From Polytrichum commune (taxonomy: Eukaryota; Streptophyta; Polytrichopsida; Polytrichales; Polytrichaceae), in NCBI GenBank assembly GCA_950295325.1, contig OX485806.1:37758001-37822000 (forward strand): 64,000 bases of DNA, given 5' to 3'. The position numbers were made by a program, and so were the translations under genes. The number at the start of each line of letters is the position of its first letter. The first letter of the stretch is position 1. Below are positions 1 to 10,794 of this stretch, piece by piece. The notes below the pieces were generated by a model that did not search any database, was not told where the DNA came from, and saw only the letters and a program-made list of their open reading frames with translations.

Positions 1-929
1 TGCCTGCGGTATGCCAATTTGGCTGCTGTGATTTAATACAAAATTCATTCTGCTAGCATTTATGCTGCTTTCCTGCCACCATTCCTCCAGACGTGGGCTC
101 TTTCGCATGCTTGTGGTTGCCCTGGGTGTTCTTTCAACTGTGCCCACTCTCCAATCTGCATGCTATATTGTCGTGTTGTCCCCTGCACCTCGTTTTTTGG
201 CTTCGGGTTCAGGCATTTCGGTGGCCTGCACCGTAGATCACTCTCGACGTTTGCGACGCAACTCGGAATGGACTCGGCCGTAATCCACCCTGCCAGTACC
301 GCACACTCCTGGGCATTCAGTCTCTTTGTGTCACATCGCATGGTATTAGTTGTGTTTTTTACTTTGTTTCTAGGTTCTTTTCGTTGTGTGTGTGGGCAGG
401 CGTTGGCAGAGTGTATGTTGGGCCTGGGGTCCTGTCCATTATTGAAACTCCGCGTTCTGTTTCTCTTTGACCGATTCCAGTAGCATGACTGGTTTTTTTG
501 TTAGGGTCTGAGGAGTTGCGTAATCATTGTTGTGCGTTCTTGGCAAGGGCTGTTGGCCCTGCTGGGCATGACGGTTTCCAATCGCCAGACTCTAGCGTCT
601 GGGGGTCCATACCCACAACAAGGCAACCCCACATCCTCACAACCAGATAGCCCAAACATGTAATTAATCATTGGAAGCATCGGGCAGAGTTGGCTGCCCC
701 AAATTTCAAATACACTGTATAAGCAAACTGGTCCTTGCCAACAAGCATGTTCCACATATGGCCAGAATTTTCTGTGTTCATCACAGTTCTGGTCTGCACC
801 TACAAACCAATAACGACTAAACTTTGAAATCTGGCATTCTGCTGCGGGTGGCAGCTGCTGTGCTCGCCATTCCTGGTTGCCTACGAGTACCACTAACTAT
901 GCTCGACACCTCGCTATGTTTCTTTTTTC
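1..929. other. 5' non-coding part of the Harbinger element
   Basis: No convincing coding sequence. Small ORFs on both strands lack recognisable domains and overlap each other. The stretch sits upstream of the transposase start at 930 and probably holds its promoter and leader, possibly with a 5' intron. No clear TATA box or terminal repeat was recognised. Confidence 0.4.
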
Positions 930-2684
930 ATGCCATTAAATTGCGTCTATCTGTGTGTGAAGGTTCGAAGTTCTGTGGTGTATATCCCAGCTCACTCGGA
1001 CCCGGATGTGGACCCTCCCACGTCCCCGCTGCCGCCTCTTGACGTGCCTGCCGTTGTGCGGTGCGCTCCTGCAGCCACACCAACGGCCTCAGCTGCCACT
1101 CCAGAGCTGGAGTGTCTTCTTGGCATTGATTCGCCTCCTCCTGCAGCACCAATTTTCTCGCCCGTACGCCCACTGCCGCCATGCGGAGAGGGGACCAGCA
1201 ACCCTCTGCACCCTCCACCGAATGTAGATTCAAACAGTGCATTAGAATTGACCTCTGCCATTCCCGTCATCATGGCGTGCATTGACATGTCCGTCGCTAT
1301 CATGCACATGTACACAACATCAACCGAGGCAAGCATAGCACAACTTGCATACAAAAAACGAACAAAAAGATGGACTGAGGAACGAGGCGTCGATGCAGCA
1401 CCCAATCCTTTCGCAAAACATGAGCCCGAGGAGGACGAGTTGGAGCACCCACATGCGAGAGATCTACTTGACCTCCTCGCTTGGCACGTTCATGTCGTGG
1501 ATGCAAAGTGGTATGTCAAGCCACGCTCCACGTGCTGGTTCGAGGAATACCTGTTCAACATATACACCCCCGACATGTTCTACGACATATTGCGGATGCG
1601 AAGGACAACATTCGACCGGTTGGTGCATGACCTGCGCCCATACATTCAAGGACAACATACGCACTGGCGGCAACCCGTTGGTGTTGAGAAAAAGGTAGTT
1701 GTGACACTATTCAAGCTAATGCATGGTGTTTCAATAACTCTTGTCGCCGACAAGGCCGCCATAGGCAAATCCACGGTGCACCAAATTCTAAGGCAGGTGT
1801 GCTCGGCCATTAGCATAAACTTCAGTCACCTCATTGCGTGGCCTGCAGGCAGGAGATTGGCAAGGGTGACCTCCGCCTTCCAGTCCAAGCAATGGCTCCC
1901 TAACTGTATCGGGGCTATTGATGGATCGCATGTGTACATTCAAGCGCCGCCCAATAGTATTGTGGCGGCCGACCACCGCAATCGGAACAAATCTTTCTCT
2001 ATTTTACTACAAGGCGTGGTGGACACCAAGTGCTACTTTACATCAGTGAACATAGGGCCTCCAGGCAGTTTGCATGACAACGCACATTTCAAGTCATCAG
2101 AGTTGTATCGGAGAGTGGAGGAGGGAATAATGGGAGGGTTCCATGACGACCCTATGACATGGCCTGCGGGACTTCCTTTTCCTCCCTACATAGTGGCGGA
2201 CCGCGGGTACCCCCTCTTGAGCTGGTGCATAACACCTTTCAAGACAGGACCCATGGGGATGCCTCTAACGGCAGAGGAAGCCTGGTTCAATCGCAAACAT
2301 TCCTCAACCCGAATGAGCGTCGAGCGGGGATTCGGGATACTCAAAGCAAGGTTCAAGGAAATTGGAACTAAGACCTCGCTGAAACTTGACTTCTTACCCA
2401 CCGTGGTGCATGCATGTTGTGTACTGCACAACATCCTCCTTGCGAGCAAGGATCGCACATTGGATCAAATTCTAGAGGACTGCCACTTGCCACAAATGGA
2501 TGTCCACGAAGCTGCCCATACGGAAGAGGACAATGATTTCCGCCCTCCAAGACCCATGGGCCTTGTGAGCGAGGAAAGAGCATTGCTAGAAGGCAAGATG
2601 GCGAGAGAGGACATTCTAGACTACCTTGTGCGCATCCAAAATGCGGACCACACCTCAAGGCATCCCCAAAGAACGTGGCAATAA
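930..2684 (+). CDS. PIF/Harbinger-type transposase (DDE nuclease), intact
   Basis: Harbinger transposases cut and paste the element at TWA-like targets together with a Myb-like partner. The 584-residue ORF has a proline-rich N-terminal 100 residues, a helix-turn-helix-like segment around residues 250-290 (GKSTVHQIL), and the DDE nuclease fold. Catalytic residues are visible as D331 (GAIDGSH), D424 (VADRGYP) and E465 (SVERGFG), and the C-terminal helix carries the family-typical CCVLHNIL. No stop or frameshift interrupts the domain. The N-terminal start is uncertain: the conserved part begins near residue 190, and an upstream intron is possible. The stop codon at 2682-2684 lies inside an AATAAA (2680-2685). 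The end overlaps the convergent Myb-like ORF by 30 bp. An intact DDE triad suggests recent activity. Confidence 0.88.
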   Translation: MPLNCVYLCVKVRSSVVYIPAHSDPDVDPPTSPLPPLDVPAVVRCAPAATPTASAATPELECLLGIDSPPPAAPIFSPVRPLPPCGEGTSNPLHPPPNVDSNSALELTSAIPVIMACIDMSVAIMHMYTTSTEASIAQLAYKKRTKRWTEERGVDAAPNPFAKHEPEEDELEHPHARDLLDLLAWHVHVVDAKWYVKPRSTCWFEEYLFNIYTPDMFYDILRMRRTTFDRLVHDLRPYIQGQHTHWRQPVGVEKKVVVTLFKLMHGVSITLVADKAAIGKSTVHQILRQVCSAISINFSHLIAWPAGRRLARVTSAFQSKQWLPNCIGAIDGSHVYIQAPPNSIVAADHRNRNKSFSILLQGVVDTKCYFTSVNIGPPGSLHDNAHFKSSELYRRVEEGIMGGFHDDPMTWPAGLPFPPYIVADRGYPLLSWCITPFKTGPMGMPLTAEEAWFNRKHSSTRMSVERGFGILKARFKEIGTKTSLKLDFLPTVVHACCVLHNILLASKDRTLDQILEDCHLPQMDVHEAAHTEEDNDFRPPRPMGLVSEERALLEGKMAREDILDYLVRIQNADHTSRHPQRTWQ

Positions 2685-3875
2685 ACACACATGCAAATTA
2701 AATGCGACAGTTAGAGATTGAGGACTGAACCTTGTGAGGGAGTCCATGGATGAAGCCAACATGAGCAAGGTTGTTGTCATGTTGCCCAGATTTTTTGTTC
2801 TTTCTGCCTCCAACTCATAAAGTTTTTGCTCCATGTTGAAAGTTTCTGCATCTTTCTTTGCTATCCTTGCCTCACGGGCTGTGTCAAATGCCATAACATC
2901 ACTCCTCCACATGCGCTTGTCCTTGTGCTCTGCTTCCACGCGTGTGAGGTAGTCGGAGTTGAAATCTCTTACAAAATCCACCATGTTGTCGGTGCTCGAT
3001 GATTTTCGCTTGCGACCCGTCGAGCCTGGGGTGTCATCGCCTGGGGTAGTTTGCGTCGTGGAATTGGGTGTGGTCATCGCGCTTCTTGTGGGGCTGCCCG
3101 CTGGATCAGCTGAAGGTGTAAACGCTGCAGGTGGGCTGTGGCCAAAAGGTCTCCGCGTTGGTGCAGCTGGGCGGTTGGAATCCACGACATTAGTGGGCTT
3201 GCCAAAAATCTGCCGCTTCCCTACAAAACCTTCCATTTCGATATACATGATTTCGGTAAACTCCAGCGGCATCCTCCTAGTTCTAGACAACTCCCTCTTC
3301 TCCTCTCTACTCATGCCCCACCAATTACCCGACCCCGAGGCCTCAATGTAATCCTTCAATTTCTTGTACTCCTTGATGAGCCCATCCCACTTGTTCGTGA
3401 TTTGGTTGGCATCCCGCAATCGGAAGCCAACCACACTCAAGCACCCCTCCAACACCACTTTCCATGCCGTACTACCATATACGAACCTTGCAAGAGAAGG
3501 CCTATTACAATTGTGTCGCCCGTCCCACTCGAGGCGCTTCTGCTCTATGAGGACGAGCATCTCTGACTCTATCCAGTTTGGCCCACGTGCCTTGTGAGGA
3601 ACTGCTCCCTGCGGCTGTGATGGCACAGATGACGAGCGACCATTGGAAGCCCCCCCACGGCCACGTGCATTCCTTCTTGAAGCTGCAGGCGCAGAGCAAG
3701 CGGGCAACTGGGTCTCCATGAAGCTGGAGCCAAAATCGAAACTCTCTTCTCCTCGCTGTGGAGACGTCGGACGTGGCGAGGTATCCCCCAGGTCCACGGC
3801 GTCATCCATCCCCTCGGAATGGTCTGCAGTCAGCAAAAGGCGGGTGAGCAAACATTGTGCACCCACAGAAAGCAT
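2655..3875 (-). CDS. Myb/SANT-like (trihelix) DNA-binding accessory protein of the Harbinger element
   Basis: Harbinger elements carry a second gene whose Myb/trihelix product binds the element ends and helps nuclear import of the transposase. This ORF starts its DNA-binding region with GPNWIESEMLVLIEQKRLEW, followed by W-containing helices (STAWKVVLEGC, ITNKWDGLIKEYKKLKDY) that fit a trihelix fold. A low-complexity Pro/Thr/Ser linker and a basic GRKRKSSS stretch follow, then a charged helical C-terminus. The better start is the Met at 3807-3809 (MDDAVDLGD, giving 2655-3809), because immediately upstream on the coding strand lies an acceptor-like tract ending in CTGCAG; the first 22 residues of the longer ORF are probably intron or leader. 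Its 3' end overlaps the transposase ORF tail to tail. No frame disruption is seen. Confidence 0.75.
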   Translation of the reverse strand: MLSVGAQCLLTRLLLTADHSEGMDDAVDLGDTSPRPTSPQRGEESFDFGSSFMETQLPACSAPAASRRNARGRGGASNGRSSSVPSQPQGAVPHKARGPNWIESEMLVLIEQKRLEWDGRHNCNRPSLARFVYGSTAWKVVLEGCLSVVGFRLRDANQITNKWDGLIKEYKKLKDYIEASGSGNWWGMSREEKRELSRTRRMPLEFTEIMYIEMEGFVGKRQIFGKPTNVVDSNRPAAPTRRPFGHSPPAAFTPSADPAGSPTRSAMTTPNSTTQTTPGDDTPGSTGRKRKSSSTDNMVDFVRDFNSDYLTRVEAEHKDKRMWRSDVMAFDTAREARIAKKDAETFNMEQKLYELEAERTKNLGNMTTTLLMLASSMDSLTRFSPQSLTVAFNLHVCLLPRSLGMP

Positions 3876-6440
3876 GCGTCAAGTGCAGGTTGCGGATGGA
3901 GGGTCAGTATCGGGCACGCACACACACAACCACCCGGGATGAATGCAGCACCAACAGATAGAGGCAGACAGGATAGGCGGCGAGGGCAGTAGAAATCAGA
4001 GAGGGAACAAACCTGGCAAGCGGAGGCACACGACACTCAGAAACAACTGCAGGGACGGTCGCACCCACAGCGTCCGAGGTTTCCGAAACAGGATGCGCAC
4101 CAAGGTCTTCTCCAGTCAGTGGAGGGCGAGTCGCTCGACTGTGGCAGACTGCGCCCTGGTTCTTGGTAGTGGCAGTCTGCACCCGGACTGTCCACAGTGG
4201 AGTTCACAATGTAAGAGCAACGGAGGGCGCCTGCAAAATACCTCCCACAGACCGAGGTCGCCACCTGAAACAGAGAAGAAGAGAACCGCCCCTGAAGACG
4301 GCAATTATGTGGGCCATTTGCGAGCATGGACGGAGCACAAGGCAAGCCATCCTCCCCACCCCAAAGACATTGCCAATTGCAACTGCGACAAGCATGCGCA
4401 AAAGACAAAGCTGGAATGAGCCGTCTGCTGCACACACCAAAAGAAAAAACGCAGCCAAACAGTGAACTACGCTGCCACAGATGTGGCAGCGGGGATCGAC
4501 ACACAGGCGCAAGCTCCGCACTGGAGGACAACGACGTCGCTACCAGATGGAATACATGCAGTGTGCTCGAAAGCATAAAAGGAAAACCCCTGAAATCCAG
4601 CTTGCATGCGGCTGGTCACGGATGCTCTGGGGGGATTTTTTGGGCAGGCTGGGCATGAGCCCTCCCCAGGCATAATCTTGCAGATGCATCACGACCACTG
4701 GCAACTGTCAAGATCCCTTTCACGACAGCTAAACTCCCGCAAAATCAAAATGCCTGCTGCGCGACTGTTTGGCACACGCAACTGGCATCCATAGTTGCAG
4801 CAAAGGCGAGTCCTAGCCCCCACACGCAGTCGGAAAGCTCCCACGGGCGGCATTACGCATTCCCCACATGAAGTGGAGCAATCTTTCAAAATCTGTTGGA
4901 TCCAGGAGGAGGGCAGTTTGAGCTGGCGGAACCCACAGCGCGCAGCATGATGGAAATGTAGCGTGGTTATGCTGCGCCCAAGCATAAGTATACGAATCAG
5001 GACCAACTTGGCAACGAGATCCCCAAAACCCCAACCCGAAACACTTGTGCATGGCAGGCGAAGAGGGACACGATATTCACCAACCAAAGTGGGCCGCAGT
5101 AAACTATGGCACAACAGCGTATTGCAGGGAGTGTATAGGCATTGCAACAAACCCACCTCGGTCCCAATTCGGGAGGTGGCACGCGCAGACAATCGGAGTT
5201 CAACAAGAGAGGCCAACACAAAATGCAGTAAAGAACACAAACGCATACCGTGTGTTTGCAGACAGGAGCGAGGTCGCACGCTGTGGCAGTGGGTCCTGTC
5301 GGCGATGCGTAAAGCCCCTGACACCCTCCGAACCACCAGAGGGGGATTGTGGTGACAGGCTTGCAGCATGTACCTGGCTGGGTGCGCAGCGAGGGCGTCC
5401 CCATCCGCAAAAACCCTAAACCCCAACGCGCATGACAACAACCCTAAACCCTGTTCGCCACGGCGATGGCGAGGGCGACGCAGCATCGACGCAGGAAGCA
5501 TGCAAGAAGAGCACGAAGAAAACGGCATCATGGCCATCACACCCCGGGAACACGACGGAGGACACCAACAGGGCGCACCACGAAAATGCACGGAGGCCGG
5601 GGCGACACAAATAAAACCCGGGCTCCCAGAATATGCCCACGCAAGCAAGAACAGGCCACACAAATCGACGAAGCAGATGCCACAGGATAGAAAACCAACG
5701 TACACATGGAGGCCGCTAGTTTGTCGCGCGCCTTCACCACGACCAAAAGCGAGAGAGAAAGACCCCACACAGACAGCATGGAACGGCACAGGCGGGGATT
5801 GAGAACTCTAGCGCAGACCTGCCACTTCCACAGTGCAAGCGGAACCCAACAATAGAGATTGCAATGTACTCACCATATGCAACCGTAGACGGAGTCTCCA
5901 AACCTCGCAGGTGCGATCACCAGCGCGCCCAAACTCCCGCCAAAATGCTCAAAATCGCAAACGCCCTCCAAAGCACACAGACACAACCGTTCGCATGCAG
6001 CCGTATCGTCCACAGTTTGGAAACGGAACAAGCAACGGGCATGGGAATCTGGACGAAGAGTGTTGAGCGTCGAATCGGCCAGAGCAGTAGGCGAAGCAAG
6101 CACCGCAATCAGGCGCAAACCCTGGACAGCGCAAGCGTCGGGAGCACGCACCCGTCAACCCAAACGGAACATTGGTCGACATTTTCTGTCCACGAACACG
6201 CGTTATCATCCAACGTCCGGCCTAACGTTGCTTGAGAGCAGCGGTATGGAACCCTCAGGTCTGTGTGTTTGGCTCCGTTACCTGACACAACACACGGTCC
6301 CCGGCTCCCTCTGACACACCTAGATGCGACCAGGTACGTATCCCCCTGATGCGACCCCCGTTACCTCTAAAACTACGGTTACGGCACAGATACCGGGTTG
6401 TACACCCCTGGTGCGGCCCCCCCCTAAGAGAGATCCGATT
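3876..6440. other. GC-rich non-coding right part of the Harbinger element
   Basis: About 2.5 kb of GC-rich sequence full of overlapping ORFs on both strands with cysteine/arginine-rich, domain-less translations, as expected by chance at this composition. It contains a 9-bp-arm palindrome at 4471-4490, short telomere-like ccctaaa pieces at 5413-5452, and a C-rich terminus near 6412-6424. It probably holds the promoter and 5' exon of the minus-strand Myb-like gene and the right sub-terminal region of the transposon. Confidence 0.4.
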
Positions 6441-7529
6441 ATTGTGAATGTTTCATCATACATTTGCTAACGGAACATACATAACGGATGCAGACAGAGT
6501 GGTATCCGAATTATGCACATCTACTTTAGGTCTTGCAATTTTGTGCATACAAGTTCTGAGCATTCTAGTGCATTATCTCAAATTTACTCTTCAGTAATTA
6601 TGTTTTGATTGAGGCTTCATCGTTTGGGTGTTGCATGAGTGACTTATTGAGCTTTACATCTTGAAATTCTGAAAAATGGTAAGAAATCCTAAAAATATGA
6701 AAACTTCAGGCAAGGTTTGAACGATGAAAGCATGCTACCACCTAAAAATTAAAAAATAAATAAATAAAAGTTGTAAAATACAACAATCACAGGTCCACAC
6801 CAACAAGTTTATGTACATCAATGCTTTTCCACTCAAATGGAAGTCAATTTCCAAACAGTCACACTTCTAAAATTTCAACTTCCCCCTAAAATTGTGCCAT
6901 TCTTGTTCTCTAGGGAAAATTAAACATGTCCATGAGGGAGGGGTCAAATTCTTGACATTTAGAGATTTTCGCCACCTTGCCTGCCACATAAAGGTGTGCT
7001 CGTAGCTGGTTCAACCTTGCTACCTGAAAGTCCATTTAATACTTGGTGATTTCTGAAATGTCTATTGCAATTAGAAAACCTCATGGTACCCCCATATTGG
7101 TTTCCGCCACAGCCTGCAAGAATGTACAATGGACGGTCAGACTCTGGATCCAAACAGTTTGGAACTATACACACAGATCTCCCAACATCTCAAACTTATC
7201 TGTGCCACATCAATGTGCATCTATTTTTGCATCATCAGCAAACTTGAGATATTTTGAGTGTGCAACCTTGCACTATATACCACTCAAGGTTGATCAACAA
7301 TTTTCATCAAAAAATCGACTGGTTAGATAAAGCATTCAGACCTCAAAACTGTCCACAGTAGAAGATGATTTGAACCAGACACTTCCATAAATGCAGATGT
7401 GACCCAGTGCAGAAATTTACCTTGAAGCAAACTACGAAAGCCCATCTTGAAAGATTCCCCTTGCTCAAGGCTCATCCTTCCTCCAGATCAGTGGTTGTGC
7501 AGCTTTTAGGTCCTTTGGAGCAAAATAAG
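6441..7529. other. AT-rich intergenic DNA with a 26-bp dispersed repeat
   Basis: No gene recognised. Composition drops sharply relative to the Harbinger element. Positions 6452-6477 are identical to 11581-11606 in the same orientation. The remainder shows no repeats or coding signal I can support. Confidence 0.35.
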
Positions 7530-7860
7530 GTAAGTGGGCACTTCCGGATTGGATTGGCAATTGTCTCATCCGGTTAGCAATGCGATGAATCATGAGGATT
7601 GTCATTTCAAGTTTCAGAATTGGAGTTTCATGAGATGCAGAGGGTTATGAGAGGTCAAAGTGAAGATTCTCAAACCATCACATAGGCTCTCCCAATTGTG
7701 ATGTTCACTATTGAATCTAGAATGGTGTCCATAGTTTGAGCACGTAGTCCAATCTCATAGTAAAATGCGTTATTTTCGTGTATGTTTGTAACTACAAGCC
7801 TTGCCATATACCACTCTATTATAGGTGCCCAATCAAAGAGATGGACCACATAAGGCCCAC
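7530..7860 (+). repeat. Dispersed repeat family A, copy 1
   Basis: Shares diverged blocks with 10330-10590 (opposite orientation) and 35810-36330 (same orientation). Anchors include a 'ctcatccggttagcaat' block, a 'tttgagcacgtagtccaat' block near 7734-7752, and 'ccttgccatataccactc' near 7799-7816. Copies 1 and 2 flank the methyltransferase gene as an inverted pair. The class is not determined and no termini or target duplications were recognised. Confidence 0.55.
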
Positions 7861-7869
7861 AGGTTTTTG

Positions 7870-8180
7870 ATTTGGGGTTAAAGTGTAGGGTTCTGGAACT
7901 CTGGTTCACCAACTACAACTCTCTCGCTCCCCAAACTCCACCTACATGGAAATCTCCCCCATAATTTCAAGCGAAAAAAATAGGAAAGAGTTCCATCCTC
8001 GCTCTCATAAACCCAGTCAAAAATATCTCGCCAAGGCACAAACCAAAGCATTGCCATGTCGAATAAGCCATAATCACAAGAGCAACACGCCTCCAGGTTT
8101 GTAGCACTGCCAAGCACTCCAAGAGCACATGTGCCATTCTCTCCTCTGGAATTGCAGATAATGTGACAATCATTGTTGCT
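7870..8180 (-). pseudogene. Tandem 3'-end copy (C) of the METTL2/TRM140-like gene, decayed
   Basis: On the minus strand this reads as a broken version of the C-terminal part of the neighbouring methyltransferase: recognisable pieces are CDYGLFDMAMLWFVPW, DGTLSYFF and EPEFQNP, interrupted by frameshifts. It is the outermost and most degraded of three head-to-tail copies with a period near 352 bp. It lacks the SAM-binding motif I region, so it cannot encode an enzyme. Confidence 0.75.
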
Positions 8181-8530
8181 ATGTCAAAGGTTTGTGGAAC
8201 TTCTTGTGAACCCATACATGCCTCATGGGAACCTCTTTCTTCCCGCTCGTCAGCTGCACACAACAATAATCCAGCTTTTGCTCCACAAACCTTTGTGGAA
8301 ATCTCCATCACCACCTCAGAAGATAAGAAATAGGAAAGAGTTCCATCTTTGCACTGGTACAGACAGTCGGAAATCCTTTGCCCAAGGCGCAAATCAAAGC
8401 AACATCATGTCATGTAAACTGTAATCGAGAAATAGCAACATGCCTCTAGGTTTTAGCACTGCCAAGCACTACAAGAGCACATGTGCCATTCCTTCCACTA
8501 GAATTGCAGATAATTTGATAAACATCGTTA
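8181..8530 (-). pseudogene. Tandem 3'-end copy (B) of the METTL2/TRM140-like gene, decayed
   Basis: Minus-strand reading gives TFDIATMIVTLSAIPEERM, a frameshifted LLECLAVL segment, RISDCLYQCKDGTLSYF and other pieces of the same C-terminus, in shifted frames. The copy starts exactly at the equivalent of the parent stop codon: anchor 'atgtcaaagg' at 8181 here and 8533 in the parent. So the duplicated unit covers only the last ~120 codons. No functional product is expected unless readthrough or alternative 3' ends use it. Confidence 0.78.
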
Positions 8531-9777
8531 CTATGTCAAAGGTTTCTGGAACTTCGCGTGGACCCATACTCGCTTCATGGGAACCTCTTTCCTCCGATTC
8601 ATCAGCTGCACACAGCAATACTCGAGCTCCCGCTCCACAAACCCTGCCTTTGTGAAAATCTCCCTCACAACCTCAAGCGCAAAGAAATACGAAAGAGTTC
8701 CATCCTGGCGCTGGTAAAGCCGGTCGGAAATCCTTTGCCAAGGTGCAAACCGAAGCATCGTCATGTCGTATAAACCGTAATCGCGAAAGAGCAACAAACC
8801 TCCAGGTTTTAGCACTGCCAAGCACTCTGAGAGCACATGTGCCATTCTCTCCACTGGAATCGCAGATAATGTGAAAATCATTGTTACAATGTCTAAACCT
8901 CTGTCACAAATAGGAAGAAGGGTTGGTCCACCCAAAACCCCTAATTGCAACTGCTTACTGTTCTCAATGCCTGTAGAAATGTCAGGATCTGATCCATCTT
9001 CTTTGTCATCAAGTTTGATGACGTCCATTTGCTTCACCCCAAGTGTGAGCAACTCTGTAAACATTTTGGTCACATGGGAGTGAGGTCGATCACATGGCGG
9101 GCGGCATAAGAAACTTGGCAGATTTTCAAGGGAAATGTCACACATGAAAGGGAAGAAAGTGGAACCATTTAAGGTGCTCACAACCTCGATGGCCTTTCGT
9201 AAAGCCGCAACACTACAATCGCATGCATACACAACTGCTTCCTTGTTTGCCCTAAGAACTGGAACCACAGAGCTCCCTGTGCCACAACCAATCTCAAGCA
9301 CACGAAGCGGTTTGTTGTTCCCCTCGGTCTGGAAAGCTCTGGAAAGCTCTGGAAACTCCTTGGTCAAGTAACGCCGCTCCTTGAAGAAGATGTTGCGTGA
9401 GTGCCGCGTGTAGAATGCCTCCCATGGTATCATTGACGAAGTGCAATCCGCATCCTTCTTCTGTGGTCGCTTACGGGTTGGGGTTGGGGCTGAAGTTTTG
9501 TCTGGCTTCGCTGTTCTTTCGAGCAATCCCTCTACTTCGTCACGTAATGATTCCCACTGGAAATCATGGTTATGGTAAGCTTCAGCTGCCTGACCCTTGC
9601 CTGGCCTACTCCCACCTCCACCACCATCAGTCGGCATTGAAGCGGCAACTGCATCTGACGTTTTCTGTTTCAACCTTTCCGAGAAACCTCCAACTGTGCT
9701 GCCTGTTGGCTGTCCTAGTGGAGATGATGCAGCTACACTCTCAGTGGCCACACTCCCAAGTCCATCAGTGTTGCTTC
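8531..9777 (-). CDS. TRM140: tRNA N3-methylcytidine methyltransferase, METTL2/TRM140-like (main exon)
   Basis: Members of this family use SAM to methylate C32 of certain tRNAs in the cytosol. The exon encodes a linker, then DFQWESLRDEVEGLL, and the catalytic domain: PWEAFYTRHSRNIFFKERRY, SAM motif I LEIGCGTGSS, ACDCS (motif II), VTMIFTLSAIP, LKPGGLLLFRDYG, and the C-terminal LEYCCVQLMNRR ... VWVHAKFQKP typical of METTL2/METTL6-type enzymes. All core motifs look intact. The 5' boundary is an acceptor (ATTTATGTACAG) so that the exon starts at 9777 in phase 1. It joins in frame to the candidate exon 10795-11107, giving a 519-residue protein. A duplicated 10-bp ggaaagctct (9331-9350) lies within the coding sequence. 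Two decayed copies of the 3' end follow downstream. Confidence 0.88.
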
Positions 9778-10794
9778 CTGTACATAAATAAATAACAGTG
9801 GTCCAGTAAATCCTACATTTCACTTACAAATTAGTACTAGATCTATGCCAATTCTTCATCATGGTTTTCAAGAAACACATACTCCCACAGGCACTCGCAG
9901 TGATGTAAATTGACACCATGAGCACAATGCCAAACGCATCACTGACTGAGCATAGGTATGCCTGAAAAGGAAAATTGAAATATCACAATTGCTTAGGTTT
10001 CCAAAAGGTAGTTTTACAATTGCATTTTAATTCAGTGAGTAAAACATACAGCCACACGTACCCTTGCTGGATGATGCAAGACTGAGATTATCGTTAGGTA
10101 TATGGAAGTGTCACTCCCACATTGGCCTGTGAGGACTCAGCATTTGCAAATTCTCTACCAGCATATGCTACTTCATGAAATTACTGCCTCAATCTCAAGC
10201 GAAATAAGGCAATTACACATAAAACCCTAAACCTCAAAATGATGCCCTCACTCTAAAGCCCTTCAGACACACACTGAAGTCAAATGAAAGCATACGCAAA
10301 TCTTCATAGCAATTTCCGTAAATGCAAGTGCACACCTATATATGAGTGGTATATGGCAAGGTGTTAAGAATGGACACCAAAAATACATGTGTTACGGTAA
10401 GATTGGACTATGTGCTCAAAACAAAGGCACCATTAGGTTCAAATGTTAACACAAATGGGAGGGCCTATGTGATACTCAAAGAGAAAAATAAACTTCACTT
10501 TTATCTCTTGATATAAAATTTTGCATCTCTGACTATGAGATTTGAAATGACAAACTGCGTAATTCATCACAATTGCTAGCTGGACGAGACAATTCGAGAT
10601 TAAATCCAATGGTAGAAATTGCTTGTGGAGTTAGAAATGCCCACAACAGGGACGCATACACACCTTGGGCCAGCGACACTACATACCAAAAACAATGTAC
10701 ACCAACAATTGGAATTTAGAATGAATTAACGCTTGGAAATATGTGATGCTAAACGACCTCACACAGCACAGCTTGAGAGGTCAGTGTAACAAAC
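9778..10794 (-). other. Predicted intron of the METTL2/TRM140-like gene, containing repeat family A copy 2
   Basis: Bounded by donor G|GTTTGT (minus strand, 10795/10794) and acceptor TACAG (9778). The reading phase matches on both sides. About 10330-10590 belongs to dispersed repeat family A in opposite orientation to copy 1. No additional exon was recognised inside, though a small one cannot be excluded. Confidence 0.55.

Larger units (their letters stand above)
1..6440 (+). mobile_element. PIF/Harbinger DNA transposon, apparently two-gene and autonomous (left end probably outside the window)
   Basis: Two intact convergent ORFs, a DDE transposase and a Myb/SANT-like protein, form the standard PIF/Harbinger pair. 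The whole block is GC-rich and changes abruptly to AT-rich DNA near 6440, just after a C-rich run at 6412-6424, so I place the right edge there. No inverted partner of this C-rich end is seen at positions 1-100, so the left terminus is probably beyond the window. The terminal inverted repeat and 3-bp target duplication typical of the superfamily are therefore not verified. The edges are inferred from composition; the gene content is read directly. Confidence 0.6.

Noticed and set aside
992-1405. Minus-strand ORF opposite the transposase N-terminus
   Set aside because: Shadow of the proline-rich coding region on the plus strand.
4689-5789. 366-residue minus-strand ORF in the GC-rich Harbinger tail
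   Set aside because: Cys/Arg/Leu-rich translation without any domain, competing with several long ORFs on the other strand; expected by chance at high GC with few stops.
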